From IMG/VR virus record IMGVR_UViG_3300009545_000025, positions 1-56,715 of that record: a stretch of 56,715 nt of DNA; one strand, 5' to 3'. Made by a program: the position numbers and the translations under genes. The DNA comes from a virus. This document shows positions 46,406 to 55,319 of the stretch, piece after piece. How positions within the stretch are numbered: position 1 is the first letter of the stretch; every line of letters begins with the position of its first letter. The notes beneath the pieces are model-generated. The model saw only the letters and a program-made list of their open reading frames with translations. It was not told the DNA's origin and ran no database searches.

Positions 46406-46419
46406 GGTATTATGATACC
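46406..46419. promoter_or_regulatory. GGTAT-N4-ATACC palindrome (motif G)
   Basis: GGTATTATGATACC in the 146-bp gap between portal and scaffold, followed by CTGC-CACAA-GCAG (46424-46436). Likely internal late promoter/operator ahead of scaffold and coat. Confidence 0.5.
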
Positions 46420-46527
46420 GCCACTGCCACAAGCAGGCGCGGGTCTACCGCACTCCATACCGACCGGTGGTTAACCGGGCACATGCACCATCGCATCTTC
46501 GATGGGCTTCCGTAATGGAGACTAATT

Positions 46528-47568
46528 GTGGCTGAAGCGAAAGCTGTTCTCGACATCTTGCCGAATCGTGAAGGACCGCCCCTGTCGGCGGTTTCTGACA
46601 TGCCTGTCGCCAAGGCAGCCCCTGTTGCGGTCGCTGAACCTGCCGCTCCTGAAGTCACCACGGAAGCCGAGTCTGTATTGAGGGCCGACCCGCCCAAGCA
46701 GATCGAAGCGAAGGAGCCTGATGCCCCCGAGACTGAGGCCAAGGCCGAAGAGCCTGAGCCGAAAGCCGCCAAGGAAGACACGACCGATCCCGCCATCAAA
46801 CGGGAGATCACCAAGGCGCGCAATAAGCAGCGCGAAGCCGAAGCCAGGGCCGCAGCGGCCGAGGAGAAGGCGGACAGCTTCGCTGGCGAGCTTGCCAAGC
46901 TCAACGAGTCCATTGCCAAGCTCACGAACAAGCCGGTGGAAGAGGTTCAGGACCCCCGCCCGACGCGCGACAAGTTCGAGACGCCGGACGCCTACGACGA
47001 GGCCCTGATTGAGTGGTCCGGTCGTCAGGCAGGCGAGAAGGCCCGTCTCGAAGCGCAGAAAGAGCACCTGGAGGCAGTCGAGCGTGATAATGCCGAACGT
47101 ATCCAGAAGGAACAGAAGGCGACTGCGGATGCCGTCCTGGCCGACTGGGCCGCTAATCGCGAGAAGGCTGCGGAAAAATACGCCGATTATGCCGAGGTGG
47201 CCGAAGCGGATGATGTGCCGATCTCCGCGCCCGTGGCCTTTGCCCTGATGGGCCTTGGGGACAGGGGGCCTGAACTGGCCTACCACCTCGGCAAGAATAT
47301 CGATGAAGCGAAACGGATCGCCGCCCTGGTCATGCCAGACGGGACGCCGAACGCCCCGCTTCAGGTCTTCGAGCTTGGCCGGCTTGCCGAGCTCGCCTTT
47401 GCGCCGGCAAAGGTATCGAAGGCCCCCGAACCGATTACGCCGCTCGGCAGCAGGGAGCGCGCAGCCGGTACGCCGCCCAGCGAACAGTCGATGGAAGAGT
47501 ATGCCAACAGCGCCGCTGTTCAAGCGAGGCTGAAGGCTGATCGCCGCCCAGGAGGTTACGCCAACTAA
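46528..47568 (+). CDS. Scaffolding protein (P22 gp8-like)
   Basis: 346 residues from a GTG with GGAGA upstream (P22 gp8 has 303). Extremely rich in Ala, Glu, Lys; an acidic disordered N-terminal third, coiled coil (REITKARNKQREAEARAAAA) and a C-terminal helical segment ending in a basic tail (LKADRRPGGYAN), as expected for a P22-type coat-binding helix-loop-helix. Directs procapsid assembly and is released on packaging. Position between portal and coat supports this. Confidence 0.85.
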   Translation: MAEAKAVLDILPNREGPPLSAVSDMPVAKAAPVAVAEPAAPEVTTEAESVLRADPPKQIEAKEPDAPETEAKAEEPEPKAAKEDTTDPAIKREITKARNKQREAEARAAAAEEKADSFAGELAKLNESIAKLTNKPVEEVQDPRPTRDKFETPDAYDEALIEWSGRQAGEKARLEAQKEHLEAVERDNAERIQKEQKATADAVLADWAANREKAAEKYADYAEVAEADDVPISAPVAFALMGLGDRGPELAYHLGKNIDEAKRIAALVMPDGTPNAPLQVFELGRLAELAFAPAKVSKAPEPITPLGSRERAAGTPPSEQSMEEYANSAAVQARLKADRRPGGYAN

Positions 47569-47699
47569 GGCCCGCGCTGCGCCCAACACGGGACACTTAA
47601 CACATCCGAACCACGGGCAGGTTCGAACAGGAGCGCTGTGAAGCGCCCCGGCCCTTAGAAGGAAGCCCTACTTTGGTAGGTGTGTGTAAAAATGTTGTG

Positions 47700-48212
47700 A
47701 TGCTGGAGAAGCGGTGCTCCCGATGCGGAGAAACGCAACCTCTCGCCAACTTTTACCCGCACAACTCAACGCTGGATAGGCGGGCACCGCACTGCAGGGA
47801 TTGCGAGCGCACCCGCTGCAAGGAACGCTACAACGATCCCGAGAGAGCAGCGGCACGGCTGGCTAAGCGCGAGGCCAAGCGCCTGGCTCGGGTTGCTCGC
47901 GGTGCACCGAAAGCGCCCAAGCGTGTGTTCAATTTCGCGGGCCGCGTGAAGTCCATGTACGGGGTGACCTTTGAAGAGGTCAGGCGCGCTTTGTCCGACA
48001 ATCTCGGCCTATGCGCGAACGTCGCCTGCGGCAAGGAAATCACCTTCGACGTTCGCGGACACGAGCACAACCGGGCGATGATCGACCACGACCACGCGAC
48101 AGGAAAGTTTCGCGGCGTTCTGTGCCGTGAATGCAACACAAGTCTCGGCTACTTTGAGAAAGACAAGAACTACATACTTGGATTAACCAAGTACTTATCA
48201 GAACATTCGTAA
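47700..48212 (+). CDS. Endonuclease VII-type HNH homing endonuclease
   Basis: 170 residues from ATG 47700. N-terminal zinc ribbon (KRCSRCGETQPLANFYPHNS, APHCRDCER) with a basic linker, then the EndoVII core: MYGVTFEEVRRALSDNLGLC, MIDHDHATGKFRGVLCRECN, TSLGYFEKDKNYI. Such genes are common free-standing homing endonucleases. It stands alone between scaffold and coat, where P22 has no gene. Confidence 0.85.
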   Translation: MLEKRCSRCGETQPLANFYPHNSTLDRRAPHCRDCERTRCKERYNDPERAAARLAKREAKRLARVARGAPKAPKRVFNFAGRVKSMYGVTFEEVRRALSDNLGLCANVACGKEITFDVRGHEHNRAMIDHDHATGKFRGVLCRECNTSLGYFEKDKNYILGLTKYLSEHS

Positions 48213-48260
48213 CCGAATTGACTGTTGTGAAACAGCCAGTCCTAGTAAAAGGAAAGTACA

Positions 48261-49445
48261 ATGAGCACTGAAGCGCTCCTGACCCCGCAGATAATCACAA
48301 AAGAGACGCTGGTTATTCTGGAGAACAACCTTGTCGCCGCGAACAAGGTCAATCGCCAGTTCGAGAATCAGTTCGTCAAGATCGGCACGAACCTGACGAT
48401 CCGCAAGCCGAACCGCTTCCAGACGGTCAAGGGCCAGGCGCTTCAGATCCAGAACATCACCGAGCCGTCCACCTCGATCACGATCAACCAGCAGGCGCAG
48501 GTCGCGTTCCAGTTCACCTCACAGGAACTGACCCTCACCGTGGAAGAGTTCCGCGAGCGCTACCTGAAGCCCGCCGCGCTGTCGATTGCCAACACCTTGG
48601 ACTTCGACGTGCTGACGAACTTCAACCAGCTCTTCAACGAGGTCGGCACTCCGGGCACGATCCCCGCATCGTTCAACTCCCTGGCCTCGGTCGGACAGCG
48701 GATGGATGAAGGCGCTGTGCCGCAGGATGGACGCGTGATGATCCTGAACCCGGCGGCCTACTGGTCGTTGGCCTCGGCTCTCACCACCCTGTTCGTCCAG
48801 TCGGTTTCGGAGCCGGCGCTGAAGGGCTTCCTCGCGAACATCGCGAACTTCGAAATCTACATGGACCAGAACATCCAGGTCCAGACGGTCGGCAACTACT
48901 CGGGGACCGGCGTCGTCAACGGCGCAAACCAGACCGGTTCGCAGCTCGTCACCAATGGCTGGACCGCAAGTGTTACCGGTCTTCTGAACATCGGCGATGT
49001 CTTCACCATCCCCGGCGTCTTCGCGGTCAACCCGCAGAACCGGGTTTCCACCGGGTCGCTCCAGAACTTCGTCGTGACAGGCACCGTGAACACCGATTCC
49101 GCCGGCAACGCGACAATCCCGATCTATCCGGCGATCACCACCTCGGGTGCCTACCAGACGGTTTCGGCCTCGCCAGCCAACCTCGCGCCGCTAACGGTGA
49201 AGGGCACCGCCAACACGCAGTATGCTCAGAACGTCGGCTTCGTGAAGGACTGCATCGGCCTCGTGACGGTGCCGCTGGAAATCTACAACGGCACCGACTT
49301 CTCGGCTCGGGAGATGTGGCGCGGCCTGTCCATGCGTGTCTGGCGCCAGGCCGACATCTTCAACGATGTCGCCCCGTGCCGTATCGACCTGCTGTACGGC
49401 ACAACCACGTATTATCCCGAACTCGGCGTCAGGCTGACGAACTGA
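48261..49445 (+). CDS. Major coat protein (P22 gp5-like)
   Basis: 394 residues (P22 gp5 has 430). Start ATG with AAGGAAAG upstream. N-terminal LTPQIITKETLVILENNLVA, ANKVNRQFENQFVKIG, and the terminal WRGLSMRVWRQADIFNDVAP fit the P22 coat family (HK97 fold with an inserted Ig-like domain, here probably residues about 220-320). Order portal-scaffold-coat supports it. Abundant virion protein by role. Confidence 0.9.
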   Translation: MSTEALLTPQIITKETLVILENNLVAANKVNRQFENQFVKIGTNLTIRKPNRFQTVKGQALQIQNITEPSTSITINQQAQVAFQFTSQELTLTVEEFRERYLKPAALSIANTLDFDVLTNFNQLFNEVGTPGTIPASFNSLASVGQRMDEGAVPQDGRVMILNPAAYWSLASALTTLFVQSVSEPALKGFLANIANFEIYMDQNIQVQTVGNYSGTGVVNGANQTGSQLVTNGWTASVTGLLNIGDVFTIPGVFAVNPQNRVSTGSLQNFVVTGTVNTDSAGNATIPIYPAITTSGAYQTVSASPANLAPLTVKGTANTQYAQNVGFVKDCIGLVTVPLEIYNGTDFSAREMWRGLSMRVWRQADIFNDVAPCRIDLLYGTTTYYPELGVRLTN

Positions 49446-49452
49446 GGCGACG

Positions 49453-49782
49453 ATGGAACTCGCAGCCCTCAGTCGTCCGAACTGGATGCTCACCCGCAAG
49501 CAGCGGCAGCTCAAGGCTCGCTACGAATCCCAACTGGAGCAGGAGCGCAACGGCGCTCCCATTCCGGGAGAGATCGCGGAGCGCATGACCAGGCCGAAGG
49601 ACGAAGCTTTGTTCCAGTGCTTCGTCCAGCAGAAGGGCGAGAACGGCGCGGACAATCTCGTCGCGGTCGGACCCAAGGGCTCCAAGGATTTCGTCGAGCA
49701 ATTTCAATTCGCCATCCTGACCGGCATCGCGTCCGGCAAGGAACGTCTATGGACCAACCCGCATGTACTGCGGCTGATTTAA
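49453..49782 (+). CDS. Hypothetical virion-region protein
   Basis: 109 residues, ATG seven bases after the coat stop. RKQRQLKARYESQLEQERNG, APIPGEIAERMTRPKDEALF, SKDFVEQFQFAILTGIASGK. Common small helical protein after coat in such phages; function unknown. Confidence 0.65.
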   Translation: MELAALSRPNWMLTRKQRQLKARYESQLEQERNGAPIPGEIAERMTRPKDEALFQCFVQQKGENGADNLVAVGPKGSKDFVEQFQFAILTGIASGKERLWTNPHVLRLI

Positions 49783-49794
49783 GGAGACATCACT

Positions 49795-50868
49795 ATGGCC
49801 GTCACCACTGCGGGTACTGTCACCACTTCCACCTTCTTCCGTCAGCTTTCGGACGGCAATCCCAATGGCACCGTCTTTGGGCGAATCCTCGCTTCCGATG
49901 GCACGCCGGACAAGATCGGGCACTTCGGCAGCACGCCTGTCGTGCAGCCCGCCAGCTACGGCTCTTTGACTGGCGCTGTGGGTACCGTCACGATCTACTC
50001 GACCACGCAGTCGCCCACCTCGGTTGCGCCGAACACTTCGGCTGAGCAGGCTCTGACCGTAACCGGTGTGGCGACGGGGCAGCTCGTCATCGCAACCAAG
50101 CCGACCGCTCAGGCCGGCCTCATCGTTGGAACCGCGCGTGTCTCGGGCGCGAACACGGTGCAGATCACGCTCGGCAACGCCACCGCCGCTACCATCACCC
50201 CGACCGCTTCGGAAACCTGGAATTTCGATGTCATTCCCGCGTCGATGGTTCTCACCGCCGTTCTCAGCCCTGCGTCGGTTGCCCCGAATACCGCATTGGA
50301 ACAGCAGTTCCCGGTTGCGGGCGTCGGCGGCTCGGCTCCTGTTGCGGTGAACAAGCCGACCGCGCAGGCGGGTCTCATCATCACGGGCGCGCGCTCGGTG
50401 TCTCCGGGTGTGCTCGGCATCACCTTCGCCAATCTCACCGCAGCCACGATCACCCCCACAGCATCGGAGAGCTACCTGGTCTTCGCGCAGCAGGGGATTT
50501 CGATTGCTCCGGTCGAACAGGTCATCAACGTCCAGCTTTCGCCGGCTTCCGTCGCCGCCAACACGTCGGCGGAACAGACCTTCACCGTTCCCGGCCTTCC
50601 GGCTGGCTCGACGGTGTTCGTGAACCTCGACGTTCCGCAGGCCGGTCTTTCCATCGGCGGAGCGCGTGTGTCTGCCCTGAATACCCTGGCCATCACCTTC
50701 GTCAACAACACTTCGGCGGCGATCACTCCGACAGCCGGTGCGACCTACAATGTCGGGTCGTTCCCCACTGCCTCTCCGGCCGCCGGTTCCAGCACCGCTC
50801 TTACGTCGATGGCGGGCGGCTCGGACCACGCGGCGCTGGTCTCTCTGGGGCTGATCGCGGCTCCGTAA
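49795..50868 (+). CDS. Decoration/head-fibre-like protein with three Ig-like repeats
   Basis: 357 residues; AAGGAGA upstream. An N-terminal 70-residue domain is followed by three repeats of about 90 residues that each begin with S-P-A/T-S-V-A-P/A-N-T, contain (K/V)PTAQAGLI or similar, and end ITPTAxExY. Repeat starts lie about residues 72, 162 and 248. Tandem beta-sandwich repeats are typical of surface-exposed decoration proteins and host-attachment modules. C-terminal 35 residues are Ser/Gly-rich. Confidence 0.75.
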   Translation: MAVTTAGTVTTSTFFRQLSDGNPNGTVFGRILASDGTPDKIGHFGSTPVVQPASYGSLTGAVGTVTIYSTTQSPTSVAPNTSAEQALTVTGVATGQLVIATKPTAQAGLIVGTARVSGANTVQITLGNATAATITPTASETWNFDVIPASMVLTAVLSPASVAPNTALEQQFPVAGVGGSAPVAVNKPTAQAGLIITGARSVSPGVLGITFANLTAATITPTASESYLVFAQQGISIAPVEQVINVQLSPASVAANTSAEQTFTVPGLPAGSTVFVNLDVPQAGLSIGGARVSALNTLAITFVNNTSAAITPTAGATYNVGSFPTASPAAGSSTALTSMAGGSDHAALVSLGLIAAP

Positions 50869-50878
50869 CGACTGAATA

Positions 50879-50899
50879 GGGCCGGTGAAATTCCGGCCC
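50879..50899 (+). terminator. GC hairpin after decoration gene
   Basis: GGGCCGG-TGAAATT-CCGGCCC, 10 bp after the stop. No T-run follows, so either a weak terminator or an mRNA processing/stability hairpin separating coat genes from the glycosyltransferase gene. Confidence 0.4.
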
Positions 50900-50924
50900 G
50901 TCACCTCTTCACGGAGATGGGCAA

Positions 50925-51638
50925 ATGAAACCTGTATGTGTGTTTGCTACCCCGAGTTTGGATCATCGGGTCACGCTTGACTATCTGCGGTCTTGGACAA
51001 AAACCGTGTCCCTGCTCAAGGACAGCGGAATCGACCACGGCATGATTTCCCGTGGCGGAGACTGTTTCGTTGCCAAGGTTCGCAACAAGCTGGTCAAGCA
51101 GTTCCTCGATGGTCCCGGAACGGACCTATTTTTCATCGATGATGATCTCGGCTGGCCGGAGCAGAAGGTCCTTGAGTTCATTCTCAGCCCAGAGCCGATC
51201 ATTGCCGGTGTTTATCCCAAAAAGAGCGATGACCTGGACTGGCCTGTCGGCCTCGAATGCGACCTGACTAGGGGAAAACTGATCGAAGAGAGCGGCCTTT
51301 TCATTGCGAGCTTCGCGGGCAGCGGCTTCATGCGGATCAAGCGCGAGGTGCTGGAGGCGCTGGTCAAGGTGGTACCGACCTTCAAAGATATCGAGATGGG
51401 CGGAAGGACCGAGGAATTCCCGATGGTTTTCAGCAGCGGGCTTGACGCCGATGGCTGGTTCTGTGGCGAAGATGTCTCCTTCTGCCGCCTGGCCCGTGTG
51501 CACGGCTACCCCGTAGCGGTGGACCCGAATATCGAGTTCAAGCATCGCGGCGGGAAGACCTGGAAGGGCACTCTTGCCGATTCAATTCCCCATTTTCGCG
51601 CTCGCGCCAGCATGGCTGTAGCCAAGGAGGCGGCGTGA
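50925..51638 (+). CDS. Glycosyltransferase (GT-A-like)
   Basis: 237 residues. An N-terminal nucleotide-sugar fold (VCVFATPSLDHRVTLDYLRS), the metal motif LFFIDDDLGWP (71-77), FAGSGFMRIKREVLEAL, and GEDVSFCRLARVHGYPVAVD, then IEFKHRGG. These are the DxD, acceptor-binding GEDxxF and late metal His features of GT2-like phage enzymes. It lies between decoration and tail genes, so it may glycosylate virion proteins or host glycans. No membrane span. Confidence 0.8.
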   Translation: MKPVCVFATPSLDHRVTLDYLRSWTKTVSLLKDSGIDHGMISRGGDCFVAKVRNKLVKQFLDGPGTDLFFIDDDLGWPEQKVLEFILSPEPIIAGVYPKKSDDLDWPVGLECDLTRGKLIEESGLFIASFAGSGFMRIKREVLEALVKVVPTFKDIEMGGRTEEFPMVFSSGLDADGWFCGEDVSFCRLARVHGYPVAVDPNIEFKHRGGKTWKGTLADSIPHFRARASMAVAKEAA

Positions 51639-51733
51639 TCACCCAAGGCAGGCGGTCCTCCCCCGTCCGTGACATGTGTTGCGCCGAGCATGGCCTAAAT
51701 CGGCGCGCCTATCACGAAGCGAGGAGATCATGA
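51635..51733 (+). CDS. 32-residue small gene
   Basis: GTG overlapping the glycosyltransferase stop, stop overlapping the next ATG. MITQGRRSSPVRDMCCAEHG and Arg-rich tail. Supported only by the tight overlaps at both ends. Confidence 0.35.
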   Translation: MITQGRRSSPVRDMCCAEHGLNRRAYHEARRS

Positions 51734-52584
51734 GCGATTACCCGAAGACCCTTTACCACCCCGCCTTCAATCCCGGAAAGCCGGCCAAGCCGCTCAGCGG
51801 TCAGGACCTGATCGACGGCAAGGAGCAGGAGGCAGGCATTCCCGCCCGGTTTCCCCCTGTCACGGTGAAAACGCAGAAGGACGAGGACTACCACCGGGCC
51901 ATGGGCTACATGGGCCAGCAGGAAAGCCACGTCTTCGCCGCCTACTCCGAATACCCGAAGATGATGGTCCACCCCGACCATGTGGATGCGATCCCCGATG
52001 AGATCGACGCCAAGAAGGAAGAGAACGGCTCGATCACTCGGATCGTCAAGCCTGGTCGCCCGGAAGTTCACCCTCACGCTTTCGTGAACAGCGAAGAAGA
52101 GGAAGAGGCTTATCGGGCCAAGGGCTACGAACTTCCCGGCGTGTTCGACCCCAAGACCGCAGCTGATCTCAGGGTTAACCATATCGAGGGATACGAGGCG
52201 GAGCAGTACCCCGCCCTGATCGACGGCAACGTGGTCAACCCGAATGCGGCCGCCGGCGGACCCGACGAATATCCGAAGTACGTCAATGGGACCATCGTCA
52301 ACAGCTACGCCGAGGAAATGGCACTCAAGGGGCCGGAAGACCCGGAGGCGGTGGCGAAGCGGGACGCCGATGCGAAAGCCGCTCGCCGCGCTGAACTGCT
52401 GGCCGAGTTGGAAGCATTGGATGGTGCAGCGCCGATAGATGCGGCGGCACTCGCGGCTGACATCGGTGAGGCTACGAAGCCCGGAGATCGTGAAACTCTC
52501 CTCGCCGAGGCCAAGGCCAAAGGCATCAAAGTCCACCACAAATGGAGCCTCGATAAACTCCAAGAGGCGCTGAAAGCCGCATAA
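51730..52584 (+). CDS. Virion-region protein with repeated EYPK units and HeH/Rho-N-like C-terminus
   Basis: 284 residues from ATG 51730 (GAGGAG upstream; earlier in-frame start rejected). Units beginning DYPKTLYHP, EYPKMMVHP, QYPALIDGN and EYPKYVNGT recur, each followed by V-x(1-4)-E-E-E-x(2)-Y/A..KG-type segments. The last 40 residues (LLAEAKAKGIKVHHKWSLDK, LQEALKA) match HeH/Rho-N-type nucleic-acid-binding helices. Head or neck accessory role by location. Confidence 0.65.
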   Translation: MSDYPKTLYHPAFNPGKPAKPLSGQDLIDGKEQEAGIPARFPPVTVKTQKDEDYHRAMGYMGQQESHVFAAYSEYPKMMVHPDHVDAIPDEIDAKKEENGSITRIVKPGRPEVHPHAFVNSEEEEEAYRAKGYELPGVFDPKTAADLRVNHIEGYEAEQYPALIDGNVVNPNAAAGGPDEYPKYVNGTIVNSYAEEMALKGPEDPEAVAKRDADAKAARRAELLAELEALDGAAPIDAAALAADIGEATKPGDRETLLAEAKAKGIKVHHKWSLDKLQEALKAA

Positions 52585-52589
52585 CCGCC

Positions 52590-55319
52590 ATGAAATATAT
52601 CATCGCTGCGATAGCGACGATCCTCCTTCTCAATGGACCTGCTGCCCGGGCTCAGAATCCGGGGAGCGGACTTTGCTCGTACCCCAAGGTAACGACCCCT
52701 CTTTCGGGGACGGAATGCTGGCCGCTGAACCAGAACGGCGTCACGAAAACGGTGACGGCGGCGGGTTTCTTCAAGAACGCCGTCCAGGGGCCGAACTCAT
52801 CGGTTGTGGGTGACGCGGCGGTTTGGAACGGGACAACCGGCATACAGTTGGCCGATGCCGGCGCTCCGCCTCTGTTCAAGATCGCCACCAACTATGCGAT
52901 GCAGAACTTCCTCTTCGTGACGAGCGCCGCAGGCTTTACCGTCATGCGGACGGGTTATTATGCGGCGGGAGATTCCCCTGCGACCGTATATGTCCTCAGC
53001 ACCAGCCCATGCTCTCTTAACGCGGGGGCCGGTGACGGTGGCAGTCAGGTCCCCGCGAACAGTGGGGCATGGTGCTGGCTCATCGGCAACCAGACGATTT
53101 ATGACGTTCGTCAGTGGGGTGCGGTTGGAACCACCACTACAACCACCGGCACGATCAGCCAGGGGTCTCCGTCCCTCTCGGTCGCAAGCTCGTCGGGTTA
53201 TTCGGTCGGTCAGGCGATAGATGTCTACGGGGCAGGTTCTACCAGCACCGTCAATGCTCCTACGTCCGTGACGATGGTTACGGAGGGAACGACCGCCAGC
53301 GTGACCTACCATGCCCAAGTAGTGGCGATTGATTCCGATCATGGCTATGGACCCGCGTCTGGCATTATTAGCGGCGACGGTTCGGGGAATGCGACCCTTC
53401 AGGTCCCTCAGGCCGGCTCGGACGCGCAGGATCAGCTTATTTCATGGAGTGCGCCGAGCGGCACGGTTCCGACCAGCTATGCCGTCTATGATGACGCCGT
53501 AAACACCTCTCCTGGCTCAGGGGCTCTGATCTGTCGCGGTGTGACGGTGCAGACCTTCTGGCGCGACTATGGCCAGATCCAGAACAGCTTGACCAAGACA
53601 AACGAGTGCCCCAGCTGGCTTCCGACCAACCCACCCACAAGCGCGGGTAAGGACCTGTTCAGGGCCACTATTGTAAGCCCCGTTGTCGGTAATACCCTTG
53701 TTCTATCCAGCAACGCCCCGAACGCGTGTTCTGGCTGTACGGTCGAGCACGACGACACCGCGCCTATCCAGAATGCGGTCAATGTCAAGACAGTGACGCT
53801 GATCCCGTGCGGCAACTTTCATACCACGGGCGGAATCACGCTGACTGGCAACAACAAGACCCTTCGCGGCAACAACAAGGGCTGCTCCCTTATCGCCCCG
53901 TCCGGGTCGTTCGAGATCACAACGTTGGGTGGGACAGGAACCACCTACTTCTCTCAGGAGATCGACAACCTTCAGATCACCGCCCTGGACATGGCCTCGG
54001 GCGACTGCATGTTCATCCAGAACACAAACCGCTTCATCGTCGATAACATTGAGTTGTCCAATTGCTACAACGAGATGCAGATAAATAATGTCTTCATCGC
54101 CGAAATCCACGACTTCTTTTCCTCGACAAGACGCCGAGGTGATTACGGCTGGTGGCTATGGGCCAATGGCAGCGGCGGAGGAACGCAGACCGCTAATCTT
54201 GAGCTGCGCCATGTGAACACCGCGAATGCCTACCAGGGCATCTCTTTCCACTTGGACGGCAATGTAGCCTCCCTTCGCGCTCGCTACCTCGGCATCCAGA
54301 GCGGCCCCTTCGAGATGGTCAGCAACAACGCTGTAGCGGCACCGCAAACCCCGATCTACGGGCAGTTCTACGATACCGGCTTCAATGTCTGCTGGCGGCT
54401 GTGCCTGAACGTCACTGATGGCACGCTGATGCAGTTCTATTCGCCCTATATCCAGCAGGTGAACGGCGGCGGGGCGAATAACCATGCCGTTGTCATTTCG
54501 GCGGTCGATAACACTGCAACTCCCGCAACCGGCAGTGTGGGGTTCCAAATCCACGGCGGCACGGTCTTCGGCGGAAACGATGTCATCCTCGACAACGGAA
54601 ATGGAACGATCATCGAAGGAGCCAATATTTTCGGCAACTTCGATGCAGCCATAGAGTGTGGCCCCTTCAGCAACGGTCTGCTTGTCACGGGGGTGAACAC
54701 CTATAACGCCCCCGCCAACATTCCGATAGCGGCTCAGGATTACGGCATGAAGTTGGACGCGGGATGCTCGAATGCCACCGTTCTGGGAACATTCGTGGGC
54801 CAGAAGTCCAATGTCCTCAACAACACGTCACCCACGCAAGAGGTCAATGTCAACGGCCAAATCGATCCGCCGCAGACGACGGTCCTGACTGCGACCCCCT
54901 ACACCCTGACGAACGCCACGTATCCATGGGTCTATCAGGGTCAGGCGGGGGCGGCGAATATCATTGAGGTATCCGGGTCGTTTTCCGCACAGAACCTGAC
55001 CACAGACACCGCGACCAACATCATCGCCGGATTGAACAATCCCCAGGTCGGCACGCAAATCTGGTTCATCGTCAGGAACCACAACCATAAGGCCACCTCC
55101 GGCGGCGCCGATGCGGTATTGACCCTTGTCGGTGGGGCCGGCGTTACGATTACTGGAACAGCAACCGTTCCTGATGCCGCTCAGGGTCAAGTGACCTCTG
55201 GTGGCGTGCCGCAGTCCGGCATCTACACGTTCAGGAAGTTCGTCGGGACGATCACGAATGTCGGTGCGCCGGCTATCACTATCCATGGTTGCTCCACCAC
55301 GGCGGGAGCCGCCTGCTGA
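52590..55319 (+). CDS. Tailspike-like right-handed beta-helix protein with apparent signal peptide
   Basis: 909 residues. N-terminus MKYIIAAIATILLLNGPAAR followed by AQ is a Sec-type signal, as in the fibre gene at 9663. Residues about 150-190 begin with IYDVRQWGAVGTT, the typical entry to pectate-lyase-like parallel beta-helices of tailspikes; repeated turns (LRGNNKGCSLIAPSG, IDNLQITALD, IEGANIFGNFDAAIECG) follow to about 740. C-terminal part is beta-rich and probably trimerising. Such spikes bind or cut surface polysaccharide. Position between head genes and gp4 is unusual. Confidence 0.75.
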   Translation: MKYIIAAIATILLLNGPAARAQNPGSGLCSYPKVTTPLSGTECWPLNQNGVTKTVTAAGFFKNAVQGPNSSVVGDAAVWNGTTGIQLADAGAPPLFKIATNYAMQNFLFVTSAAGFTVMRTGYYAAGDSPATVYVLSTSPCSLNAGAGDGGSQVPANSGAWCWLIGNQTIYDVRQWGAVGTTTTTTGTISQGSPSLSVASSSGYSVGQAIDVYGAGSTSTVNAPTSVTMVTEGTTASVTYHAQVVAIDSDHGYGPASGIISGDGSGNATLQVPQAGSDAQDQLISWSAPSGTVPTSYAVYDDAVNTSPGSGALICRGVTVQTFWRDYGQIQNSLTKTNECPSWLPTNPPTSAGKDLFRATIVSPVVGNTLVLSSNAPNACSGCTVEHDDTAPIQNAVNVKTVTLIPCGNFHTTGGITLTGNNKTLRGNNKGCSLIAPSGSFEITTLGGTGTTYFSQEIDNLQITALDMASGDCMFIQNTNRFIVDNIELSNCYNEMQINNVFIAEIHDFFSSTRRRGDYGWWLWANGSGGGTQTANLELRHVNTANAYQGISFHLDGNVASLRARYLGIQSGPFEMVSNNAVAAPQTPIYGQFYDTGFNVCWRLCLNVTDGTLMQFYSPYIQQVNGGGANNHAVVISAVDNTATPATGSVGFQIHGGTVFGGNDVILDNGNGTIIEGANIFGNFDAAIECGPFSNGLLVTGVNTYNAPANIPIAAQDYGMKLDAGCSNATVLGTFVGQKSNVLNNTSPTQEVNVNGQIDPPQTTVLTATPYTLTNATYPWVYQGQAGAANIIEVSGSFSAQNLTTDTATNIIAGLNNPQVGTQIWFIVRNHNHKATSGGADAVLTLVGGAGVTITGTATVPDAAQGQVTSGGVPQSGIYTFRKFVGTITNVGAPAITIHGCSTTAGAAC

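Noticed and set aside
46522-47589. 355-codon minus-strand frame
   Set aside because: Antisense of the scaffold gene; Gly/Leu/Arg-rich product mirrors the Ala/Glu/Lys codons opposite.
49747-50904. 385-codon minus-strand frame
   Set aside because: Antisense of the repeat decoration protein; Arg/Gly-rich artefact with repeats explained by the real gene.
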